Positions 35,756-43,124 of a DNA stretch of 64,000 nucleotides are shown piece after piece. The position numbers were made by a program, and so were the translations under genes. The DNA is from Dactylosporangium sp. AC04546. GTDB lineage: Bacteria > Actinomycetota > Actinomycetes > Mycobacteriales > Micromonosporaceae. Below the pieces are notes generated by a model. The model worked only from the letters and a program-made list of their open reading frames with translations. It had not been told where the DNA came from and searched no databases. Numbering within the stretch: the stretch's first letter is position 1; every line of letters starts with the position of its first letter. The stretch is from contig NZ_JAHYSG010000013.1 in assembly GCF_022095675.1 (NCBI RefSeq), forward strand, positions 91,281 to 155,280. The letters run 5' to 3'.

Positions 35756-36331
35756 ATGACGCCCGAGGAGATCGGCGCCCGCCTCGCCGATGAGCTGGGC
35801 GAGGGCGTGACGGTCGGCGAGTCCGCCGGGGGCCGCTTCAGCCGCGCCACCGTCGACGTGCCCGCCGCGCGCTGGGTCGATGCCGTGCGCACGGCGCGGG
35901 ACTCGCTGTCGTGCGACTTCTTCGACTGGCTGTCGGCGGTGGACGAGCTGCCGTCGGGTTTCACGGTGGTCGCTCACCTGTGGTCGTCCACGGCCCGCCA
36001 CGGCGTGCTGCTGCGGGCTTCCCTTCCGCGGGACGCGCCCGTTGTCTCATCGGTGGTCGGCATCTATCCGGGCGCCGCGTGGCACGAGCGCGAGACCCAC
36101 GAGATGTTCGACATCGACTTCGAGGGCCACCCGGCGCTCCGGCCGCTGCTGTTGCCGCCGGAGTTCGAGGGCCACCCGCTGCGCAAGGAGTTCGTCCTCG
36201 CCTCCCGCGTCGCCAAGCCGTGGCCGGGCGCGAAGGAGCCGGGCGAGAGCGAGCACGCGGTGAGCAAGCGCGCCCCGATGCGCCCGCCCGGCGTGCCCGA
36301 CCCGAGCGAGTGGCCGGGAGGACGAAGCTGA
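35756..36331 (+). CDS. nuoC: NADH-quinone oxidoreductase subunit C
   Basis: 30-kDa subunit of the complex I peripheral arm. 191 residues with the family signature AWHERETHEMFDIDFEGHPA near residue 104, followed by LLLPPEFEGHPLRKEF. The Arg/Pro-rich C-terminal tail is extra. Its stop overlaps nuoH in TGATG. NuoD, normally its direct neighbour and partner, is absent here. Confidence 0.92.
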   Translation: MTPEEIGARLADELGEGVTVGESAGGRFSRATVDVPAARWVDAVRTARDSLSCDFFDWLSAVDELPSGFTVVAHLWSSTARHGVLLRASLPRDAPVVSSVVGIYPGAAWHERETHEMFDIDFEGHPALRPLLLPPEFEGHPLRKEFVLASRVAKPWPGAKEPGESEHAVSKRAPMRPPGVPDPSEWPGGRS

Positions 36332-37296
36332 TGCCGATCTGGCTGGAAGTGGCCCTGCGGGTCGTGCTGGTCGTGGTCGCGTTCCTCACCCTGCCGCTCA
36401 TCGTCGGCCAGGCCGAGCACAAGGTGATGGCCCACATGCAGGGCCGCCTGGGGCCGATGTACGCCGGCGCCTTCCACGGCTGGGCCCAGCTCATCGCCGA
36501 CGGCGTGAAGTTCGTGCAGAAGGAGGACATCACCCCGCGCGCGGCCGACCGCCCGGTCTTCCGCCTGGCGCCCGTCGTCTCCCTGCTGCCCTACCTCGCC
36601 GTCCTCCTGGTGATCCCGATCGGCCCGCACGGCCTGGTCGCCCAGCCCCTGGACATCGGCCTCTTCTTCGTCCTGGCGGTCGTCGGCATCGGCGTGGTGG
36701 CGGTCCTGATGGCCGCCTGGTCCTCGGCCAACAAGTACGCCCTCCTGGGCGGCCTGCGCGCGGCGGCCCAGCTGCTGGGCTACGAGCTCCCGTTCATCCT
36801 GGCCGCCCTCTCGGTGGCGATGGCGGCCGGCACCCTGTCCCTGTCAGGCATCGTCGAGGCCTGGCGCCCGTGGTGGCTGCTCTGGCAGCTGCCGGCGCTG
36901 GTCGTCTTCTTCGTGGCGGGGCTGGCGGAGATCCGCCGCCCCCCGTTCGACATGCCGATCGCCGACTCCGAGCTGGTCTTCGGCTACATGACCGAGTACA
37001 CGGGCCTGCGCTTCGCGTTCTTCCTCCTGGCCGAGTACGTGGGCATCGTGGTGATCGCGGCCCTGACCACGGTCCTGTTCCTGGGCGGCTGGAAGGGCCC
37101 GTTCGGCCTGGACGCCGAGCTGGGCTGGCTGTGGACCCTGATCAAGGTCTTCGCGGTCTCGTTCGTGGTGATCTGGCTCCGCGTCTCGTACCCGCGCCTG
37201 CGCGAGGACCAGCTCCAGCGCCTCTGCTGGCTGGTCCTGGTCCCGGTGGCCCTGGGCCAGCTCATCCTCACGGCGGGCGTCAAGATCGCCCTGTAG
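36331..37296 (+). CDS. nuoH: NADH-quinone oxidoreductase subunit H
   Basis: Membrane subunit that forms much of the quinone chamber. 321 residues, eight spans. The signatures QAEHKVMAHMQGRLGPMYAG near residue 28 and EIRRPPFDMPIADSELVFGY near 203 are present. In common NuoH the latter reads nearer to PFDxPEAExELVAGY, so ProIleAla here is a divergence seen in this paralogous type. It is the last gene of the small block. Confidence 0.93.
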   Translation: MPIWLEVALRVVLVVVAFLTLPLIVGQAEHKVMAHMQGRLGPMYAGAFHGWAQLIADGVKFVQKEDITPRAADRPVFRLAPVVSLLPYLAVLLVIPIGPHGLVAQPLDIGLFFVLAVVGIGVVAVLMAAWSSANKYALLGGLRAAAQLLGYELPFILAALSVAMAAGTLSLSGIVEAWRPWWLLWQLPALVVFFVAGLAEIRRPPFDMPIADSELVFGYMTEYTGLRFAFFLLAEYVGIVVIAALTTVLFLGGWKGPFGLDAELGWLWTLIKVFAVSFVVIWLRVSYPRLREDQLQRLCWLVLVPVALGQLILTAGVKIAL

Positions 37297-37415
37297 GGGT
37301 TCTCCGCCCCACGCCAACGATTCCTGCCGGTGGTTGCCGTCGCTCGGCAACCGGGTCCGCGTCGCGGCGAGTATTGCCAGTAGCGCGAATTGGTTTGTTG
37401 TGGAAACCTGTTTGT

Positions 37416-38108
37416 ATGACTTCCGATGCGGTTCCTGCCGGCGGTGACCCGCGCCGGCTGCTGGCTGACGTGCGCGACCTCGCGCGCCGGGTCCGCCTCG
37501 CCCAGCGGGTGACGTGGCTGCCGCTGCTGGTGTTCGCCCTGGTGCTCTTCGGGGCGATGCCTGTCTACCTGTTCGGCCGGTGGAGCGTCAGCGACTGCCA
37601 GCCGGTCGGCGACGGCCAGGTGTGCAAGGCCTCGTTCCCGGCCGGGAACGTCTACTGGCTGGCGGCCGTGGTGCTGGCGTACGTGCTGATCGCCGGCGGA
37701 TACCTGCGGGTGGCCCGGGCCCGGGGCCTGGGCGCGCGAGTGCTGCCGTACGTGCTCACCGGCGTCGCGCTCCTCGTGCTGTTCGCCGTCATTCCGGCGG
37801 CCTGGATCTTCCCCGACGCCGACGCGCGTGCGCTCGTCCCCCCGTCCGCCGTTGACCAGTTCCTGTTCCGGCTGGTCGCCCCGGCCGGCGCGATCGGGTT
37901 GGCCCTGCTGGTGCTGGCCTGGCTGGAGCGGCACGCCGCCCTGCTCGTGTTCGCCCTCGGGTATCTTGCGGTGGTGCTGGTGCCCGTCAACTTCGGCTGG
38001 GAAGAGCGCAGCCAGTGGCAGTTCGTGCCGATGCTGGTCATCAGCGGCGGCGTGCTGCTGCTGGGCAGCGGCGGCTTCGCGCTGGCGCAACGGCGGCGGT
38101 CCCGGTGA
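37416..38108 (+). CDS. Six-span membrane protein paired with winged-helix regulator (chromosomal copy)
   Basis: 230 residues, paralogue of the protein at 23554-24288. The N-terminal helix (LLADVRDLARRVRLAQRVTW) aligns with it, followed by six spans, with two Cys in the loop after span 1 (CQPVGDGQVC). The stop overlaps the regulator start in GTGA. The conserved pairing, order and overlap argue for one functional unit. Function unknown. Confidence 0.8.
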   Translation: MTSDAVPAGGDPRRLLADVRDLARRVRLAQRVTWLPLLVFALVLFGAMPVYLFGRWSVSDCQPVGDGQVCKASFPAGNVYWLAAVVLAYVLIAGGYLRVARARGLGARVLPYVLTGVALLVLFAVIPAAWIFPDADARALVPPSAVDQFLFRLVAPAGAIGLALLVLAWLERHAALLVFALGYLAVVLVPVNFGWEERSQWQFVPMLVISGGVLLLGSGGFALAQRRRSR

Positions 38109-38521
38109 CCGGCCCCGACGACACCCCGGCGCCGGACGGGACCGAACCCCCGCATCCGGTCACCGGCCTCGACGACGTGGTGCACCAGCGGGTCCGGCTC
38201 GGCATCCTCACCCTCGCGCACGAGGCCCGGCGGGTCGAGTTCGGCTTCCTGCGCGCCCAACTGGAGCTGACCGCCGGCAACCTCTCCCAGCACCTGGGCG
38301 TGCTGGAGGCGGCCGGCCTGGTCCAGGTCGAGAAGGGCTACGCCGGCAAGCGCGGCCGGACCTGGATCACGCTCACCGCGGCGGGCGACGCCGCGCTCGC
38401 CGCGGAGATCGCGCGACTCAAGCAGCTCATCGCCCGCGTCGAGGCGACGACCGAGCCGGCAGCGACAGCACCCGACCGGCCGCGCAGGCCGCCCGCCCGG
38501 CAGGCGATCGCGCACCCGTAG
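38105..38521 (+). CDS. Winged-helix transcriptional regulator (chromosomal copy)
   Basis: 138 residues. The core GLDDVVHQRVRLGILTLAHE, LTAGNLSQHLGVLEAAGLVQ and GKRGRTWITLTAAG is nearly the same as in the regulator at 23225-23557. An extra Pro/Ala/Arg-rich C-terminal tail of about 30 residues is absent from that copy. The GTG start overlaps the membrane-protein stop. It probably regulates its own operon; the signal is unknown. Confidence 0.87.
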   Translation: MTGPDDTPAPDGTEPPHPVTGLDDVVHQRVRLGILTLAHEARRVEFGFLRAQLELTAGNLSQHLGVLEAAGLVQVEKGYAGKRGRTWITLTAAGDAALAAEIARLKQLIARVEATTEPAATAPDRPRRPPARQAIAHP

Positions 38522-38575
38522 TGACGACCAGCTCGCTCCAGTGGACTACGCGGTCCAGGTCTGTAGGGTTGTTGC

Positions 38576-39142
38576 GTGGTGGGGAGCCTGACCAAGAAGG
38601 GTGCCGCTACCCGGGAGCGGATCGTCGCCGGGGCGGCGCAGCTGCTGCGGGAGCGTGGGGTCGACGAGGTCTCGCTCGACGACATCCGCGGGCTGACCGC
38701 CACCAGTAAGAGCCAGCTCTTCCACTACTTCCCCGACGGGCGGTCGCAGCTGCTGTTCGCCGTCGCGGAGTACGAGGCTCAACAGGTACTGCTGGATCAG
38801 GAACCGCAGCTCAGCGCGCTCGGGCCGCCAGGATCCTGGGCCGGCTGGCGCGACGTCGTCGTCGAGAAGTACGAGCGGCAGGGGACCCGGTGCCCCATGA
38901 GCGCCCTCACCCGGCGGCTGGCGCCCAGCCACCCGGAGGTCGGGCCCGTCGTCGCGCAGCTGCTCACCACCTGGCAGCAGCGGATCGAGGACGGGCTGCG
39001 GCGGGCCGGCGTCGACGAGCCCCGCGACCGGGCGATGATCATCCTGGCCGCCCTGCAAGGGGGCGTGGCGTTGCTGCTGGCCACCGGGGACTCCACGGCG
39101 CTCCGGGTGGCGCTCGACGACGCGCTCGGCGGGCTTATCTGA
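38576..39142 (+). CDS. TetR family transcriptional regulator
   Basis: 188 residues. The N-terminal helix-turn-helix spans about 10-55 (VSLDDIRGLTATSKSQLFHY in the recognition region) and the C-terminal ligand domain is TetR_C-like with CPMSALTRRLAP near 105. GTG 38576 starts the gene; a second GTG follows at once. It overlaps tail-to-tail by 8 bp with the toroid protein gene, a natural target candidate but unproven. Confidence 0.88.
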   Translation: MVGSLTKKGAATRERIVAGAAQLLRERGVDEVSLDDIRGLTATSKSQLFHYFPDGRSQLLFAVAEYEAQQVLLDQEPQLSALGPPGSWAGWRDVVVEKYERQGTRCPMSALTRRLAPSHPEVGPVVAQLLTTWQQRIEDGLRRAGVDEPRDRAMIILAALQGGVALLLATGDSTALRVALDDALGGLI

Positions 39143-39932
39143 GGGCGCGGATCGCCGTCAGCGTGGTGTGCACGTTGAACTGGTCGCCGTCGTCGCTCTC
39201 CCAGCCGCCGTCGCTGCGCTGGGTCTCCGCCAGGCGGCGGCGGGCGGCGGTCAGCAGCCAGTCGTCGGTGGACATGCCGATGCGGCGCAGGGCCGAGAAC
39301 AACGACGCCGTGTCGGCCGCCGTCATCTCCGGGACGCGGTCGGCCAGGGCCACCTGGATCTGCGCCGACTCGTAGAACCAGCCCAGGTGGTACAGCAGGG
39401 CGCAGCCGAGCCAGCCGGCGACCAGGAACGACGGCCAGGAGCCGTCGGGGCGCAGCGAAGCGCGGAACGCCTCGGCGGCGCGGGCGATGCTGGTCGCGTG
39501 CTCGCCGTCGTCGCCCTCGGGCGGGCCGCCGATGACGAGCCAGTACGCGGCGTTGGTGGTCAGATACAGCCGGGCCTCGTCGTCGCCGGGCTGGGCCCAC
39601 GGCGGCGCGATGCCGGCGAGCTTGGCGTCCTCTTCCCACATCCCGTCGGGGCGCTGGCTGCGGCCCAGCCACGCGACGGCCTTGCGGGCCGCCGGGCGGC
39701 CGATCGCGCCCAGGTCGTCGAGCTCGGCCAGGCGGAAGCACGTCGCGTCGACCGACGGGATGTCGGCGCCCCAGTAGGCGGGCCAGCCGCCGCCGGTGAC
39801 CTGGCCGATCTCGGCCTTCTCCAGCACGTCGGCCGGCGGCGCCTGCCCGGTGCGCAGGTAGGCGAGGCGAGCGCGGTCCACGGCGTCGCCGTGTGCGACG
39901 ACGTAGCCGATCGCGGCATCAAGGTCGACCAT
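39135..39932 (-). CDS. Terpene cyclase/prenyltransferase-like alpha-alpha toroid protein
   Basis: 265 residues with repeated helix pairs and QW-like motifs (RPDGMWEED near 93, RPDGSWPSF near 161, RSDGGWESDDGD near 239), as in squalene-hopene cyclases and prenyltransferase beta subunits. It is much shorter than a full cyclase (about 630) and shows no DXDD catalytic motif, so it is likely a single toroid domain, possibly non-catalytic. It follows moeZ after 42 bp on the same strand. Confidence 0.65.
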   Translation of the reverse strand: MVDLDAAIGYVVAHGDAVDRARLAYLRTGQAPPADVLEKAEIGQVTGGGWPAYWGADIPSVDATCFRLAELDDLGAIGRPAARKAVAWLGRSQRPDGMWEEDAKLAGIAPPWAQPGDDEARLYLTTNAAYWLVIGGPPEGDDGEHATSIARAAEAFRASLRPDGSWPSFLVAGWLGCALLYHLGWFYESAQIQVALADRVPEMTAADTASLFSALRRIGMSTDDWLLTAARRRLAETQRSDGGWESDDGDQFNVHTTLTAIRALR

Positions 39933-39974
39933 GGGCCGTACGGTACCGCCCGCTCGCCTGCCCCGCGTATCGAC

Positions 39975-41153
39975 CTAGTACACCGGCAGTGAGGGATCGA
40001 CGGTTTTCACCCAGGAAACCACCCCACCCTGCACGTGGACCGCGTCCTTGAAGCCGGCGGCCTTGACGGCGGCCAATGCCTCGGCGGAGCGGACACCGCT
40101 CTTGCAGTACAGGACGATCTGCCGGTCCTGGGGGAGCTCGGCGAGCGCGTTGCCGTTGAGGATCTCGCCCTTCGGCACCAGGCGGGCGCCCGGCACGCGG
40201 ACGATCTCCCACTCGGCGGGCTCGCGCACGTCGACGAGGTCGATCGGCTTGCCCGAGTCGATCCAGTCCTTGAGCTCGGTCGCGGTGATCGTCGAGCCGA
40301 CCGTCGCGGCCTGGGCCTCGTCGGAGACGGCGCCGCAGAAGTCGTCGTAGTCGATCAGGCCGGTGACCGTCGGGTTCTCACCGCAGATCGCGCAGTTCGG
40401 GTCCTTGCGCAGCTTGATCTTGCGGTAGCTCATCTCCAGGGCGTCGTAGACCATCAGCCGGCCGAGCAGCGTGTCGCCCACGCCGGTCAGCAGCTTGATC
40501 GCCTCGGTCACCTGGATCGCGCCGATGGAGGCGCAGAGCACGCCGAGCACGCCGCCCTCGGCGCAGGACGGGACCATGCCGGGCGGCGGCGGCTCCGGGT
40601 AGAGGCAGCGGTAGCAGGGGCCGTGCTCGGCCCAGAACACCGACGCCTGGCCGTCGAAGCGGTAGATCGAACCCCACACGTAGGGCTTGCCGAGCAGCAC
40701 CGCCGCGTCGTTGACCATGTAGCGCGTGGCGAAGTTGTCGGTGCCGTCGATGATGAGGTCATACTGCTGGAAGATCTCCATGACGTTGTCGTTGGACAGC
40801 GCCTCGTTGTGCAGCACGACGTTGACGTAGGGGTTGATCTCGAGCACCGAGTCGCGCGCGGACTCCGCCTTCGGCCGGCCGATGTCCGACTGGCCGTGGA
40901 TGATCTGGCGCTGCAGGTTGGACTCGTCGACGGTGTCGAACTCGACGATGCCCAGCGTGCCCACACCGGCGGCCGCGAGATACATCAGTGCCGGCGATCC
41001 GAGGCCGCCGGCGCCCACACACAGCACCTTGGCGTTCTTGAGGCGCTTCTGCCCGGCGACACCCACGTCGGGGATGATCAGGTGCCGGGAGTAGCGACGG
41101 ACCTCGTCGACGGACAGGTCGGCGGCGGGCTCGACCAGAGGAGGCAGCGACAT
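39975..41153 (-). CDS. moeZ: Adenylyltransferase/sulfurtransferase MoeZ
   Basis: Activates the C-terminus of small sulfur carriers and transfers sulfur, serving molybdopterin, thiamine/thiolation or actinobacterial thioquinolobactin/CysO-type pathways. 392 residues. The E1-like ThiF domain (about 20-265) has GAGGLGSPALMYLAAAG, and zinc pairs CYRC and CAIC. The rhodanese domain (about 285-392) has its active C350 in YCKSGVRS. ATG 41153 is used; another ATG three codons upstream is possible, neither with a clear ribosome-binding site. Confidence 0.93.
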   Translation of the reverse strand: MSLPPLVEPAADLSVDEVRRYSRHLIIPDVGVAGQKRLKNAKVLCVGAGGLGSPALMYLAAAGVGTLGIVEFDTVDESNLQRQIIHGQSDIGRPKAESARDSVLEINPYVNVVLHNEALSNDNVMEIFQQYDLIIDGTDNFATRYMVNDAAVLLGKPYVWGSIYRFDGQASVFWAEHGPCYRCLYPEPPPPGMVPSCAEGGVLGVLCASIGAIQVTEAIKLLTGVGDTLLGRLMVYDALEMSYRKIKLRKDPNCAICGENPTVTGLIDYDDFCGAVSDEAQAATVGSTITATELKDWIDSGKPIDLVDVREPAEWEIVRVPGARLVPKGEILNGNALAELPQDRQIVLYCKSGVRSAEALAAVKAAGFKDAVHVQGGVVSWVKTVDPSLPVY

Positions 41154-41194
41154 GGTTCTCATTCTGCCGCGCCCGACCGACAATTCCGCGTGAG

Positions 41195-42061
41195 CTACGG
41201 CACTTTGGCCCCCGCGTAGCGCTGACCGTCGAGGTACGGCCAGGAGTTGGCCACGCAGCCCTGCAGCCCGTAGGTCTGCTGCTGCATCACAGGTGCCGGT
41301 TTGCCGGGCCCCGGGCACGCCTCATGGCCGTTGCCGAGCTCATGGCCGACCTCGTGGTTGATGACGTACTGCTGGTAGTCCGCGACCGGCGCCCCGTACT
41401 TCGGCACGGCGGTGAGCCAGCGCGCCAGGTTGATGATCACCTTGCCCGTGATCCGGCAGGAGCTGTACCCGTCGGTGTGCAGCCCGGCGGTGCCACACAT
41501 CTTCTCGGACGTCACCGGCGTGGCCAGGAAGATCGTGAAGTCGGCGCCGCCCTCGCCGGCGACCCGCTGCAGGCGCACCTGGCCGCCGGCCGTCCAGCCG
41601 CGCGGATCGCCGAACGTCTGCTCGATCACCGCGGCGAACGGGTCCGCCACCTGGCCCGAGCCGCGCTCGACGGCGACGCGGTACTTCTTCACGGTCCCGG
41701 CGCCGCCCGCGACCGGGCCGGCGCTCGTCGCATATGTGAACGTGCCCTCGCCGGCGGCCGGGCCGGCGTCGGACGGCGGGTCGGCCGGCTGGGAGGGCGG
41801 GGCGAGCATGGGCGTCGCGGCCGCGCGGACCACGGGCGACGGGGCGTCGTCGCCGTCGAGGAGGAACTGCCGGCCGAGGCCGAGCAGGGCGAGCAGGCCG
41901 GCGAACGCCATGACGCCGGCCACCACGTAGCGGCGGTGCCGGGCCTGGGTGCGGCGCCGGTGGCGAGAGGCCCGCACGACGTCGCGCGCTTCGACGGGGT
42001 CGCTGGGCAGTGGCACCGGGACTCGGCGCCGGTCGGTGCGTGACCTCAGCTCGCTCGCCAT
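41195..42061 (-). CDS. DUF3152 protein, membrane-anchored metalloprotease-like
   Basis: 288 residues. A short Arg-rich cytoplasmic segment (30-45) precedes one span (about 46-66) and an extracellular domain. That domain ends with INHEVGHELGNGHEACP, a metzincin-like HExxHxxxxxH zinc signature, and four or more Cys. The fold belongs to DUF3152, common in actinobacteria. Proteolytic activity is suggested by the zinc motif, not shown. Confidence 0.82.
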   Translation of the reverse strand: MASELRSRTDRRRVPVPLPSDPVEARDVVRASRHRRRTQARHRRYVVAGVMAFAGLLALLGLGRQFLLDGDDAPSPVVRAAATPMLAPPSQPADPPSDAGPAAGEGTFTYATSAGPVAGGAGTVKKYRVAVERGSGQVADPFAAVIEQTFGDPRGWTAGGQVRLQRVAGEGGADFTIFLATPVTSEKMCGTAGLHTDGYSSCRITGKVIINLARWLTAVPKYGAPVADYQQYVINHEVGHELGNGHEACPGPGKPAPVMQQQTYGLQGCVANSWPYLDGQRYAGAKVP

Positions 42062-42067
42062 CGATGC

Positions 42068-43102
42068 TCAGCTTGCCATGCGCACCTGTGCCCGCTTTGC
42101 CCGGACCCCCGTCCGCAACCGTTCTGCAACCGGCTCGGCGGCGGTCTGCGGCTTCGCCGCCAGCTCGTCCAGGAGGCCGAGCACGGCGCGGGCGACGGTG
42201 CGCGGCACCTCCATCTGGGCCACGTGGCCGACGCCCTCCAGCATCATCAGCCGGCTGTCGGGGATGAGCTGGGCGACCTGCGGCGCGGTGCGGATGTCGA
42301 CCAGCCGGTCCTGCCGGCCGGCGATGACCAGCGTGGGCGCCGTGATCTTCGCCGCCGAGCGCCACATCGAGCCCTCGCCCGGCAGGTACGCGCGCAGGAA
42401 CGAGCCGACCAGACCGCGCAGGCTGCCGACGTACGCCTCGGCGTACCACGGCACCGTGTGGCGCAGGCGGGCCTCCTCGATCGCCTCCAGGCGGCGCTGT
42501 TCGGGATACCGCGCCGGATCCGCGTAGCAGGACTCGATGACCATGTCGGCCAGCATCTCGGGGGCCATCGCCGACATGCGCGTGCGGGCCAGGCGGGCCG
42601 CGTTGGGCAGGAGCAGCAGCGGTACCACCCGGCCCTGCAGCGAGCGGCGGGGGTCGAGGAACGGCATCGCCGGCGAGATCAGCGTCAGCGAGCGAACCAG
42701 GTCGGGCCGCATGGCCGCGACCTTCACCGCGGCGGCGCCGCCCATCGAGTTGCCGAACAGGTGAACCGGGCCGCGCTCGCCGAACTCGATCCAGCGCACG
42801 ATGTGGTCGGCCATCGCGCTCAGCGAGTAGCTGCGGGCCCGTTCGCTGTAGCCGAAGCCGGGCAGGTCGATCGCCTGCCCGTCGAGCCGCGATGCGAGCA
42901 CGCCCGCCAGGTCGGTCCAGTTGGTCGACGAGCCGCCCAGGCCGTGGACGTAGACCGCCGGCTCGGCGCCGGGCGCCGTGGCCGGGGTGTCGCGGACGTA
43001 GGCGATCCGGCCGTCGAGGTCGACGGCCCGCCCGGGCCAGTGCTCAGCCAGCTTCTCAGGTGACGGGACGGTGAACTCCGGGACAAGAGAAGCTCGCTTC
43101 AT
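42068..43102 (-). CDS. Alpha/beta hydrolase
   Basis: 344 residues of the alpha/beta-hydrolase fold. The oxyanion motif HGLGGSS is near residue 52, the nucleophile Ser in GNSMGGA near 117, the acid in AGRQDRLVD near 270 and the His in EGVGHVAQME near 298. The cap domain (about 150-240) is helical. It lies in a minus-strand run with the DUF3152 gene 6 bp downstream. Substrate unknown. Confidence 0.87.
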   Translation of the reverse strand: MKRASLVPEFTVPSPEKLAEHWPGRAVDLDGRIAYVRDTPATAPGAEPAVYVHGLGGSSTNWTDLAGVLASRLDGQAIDLPGFGYSERARSYSLSAMADHIVRWIEFGERGPVHLFGNSMGGAAAVKVAAMRPDLVRSLTLISPAMPFLDPRRSLQGRVVPLLLLPNAARLARTRMSAMAPEMLADMVIESCYADPARYPEQRRLEAIEEARLRHTVPWYAEAYVGSLRGLVGSFLRAYLPGEGSMWRSAAKITAPTLVIAGRQDRLVDIRTAPQVAQLIPDSRLMMLEGVGHVAQMEVPRTVARAVLGLLDELAAKPQTAAEPVAERLRTGVRAKRAQVRMAS

Positions 43103-43124
43103 ACTCCCAGTGTGCCCCAGCGGG

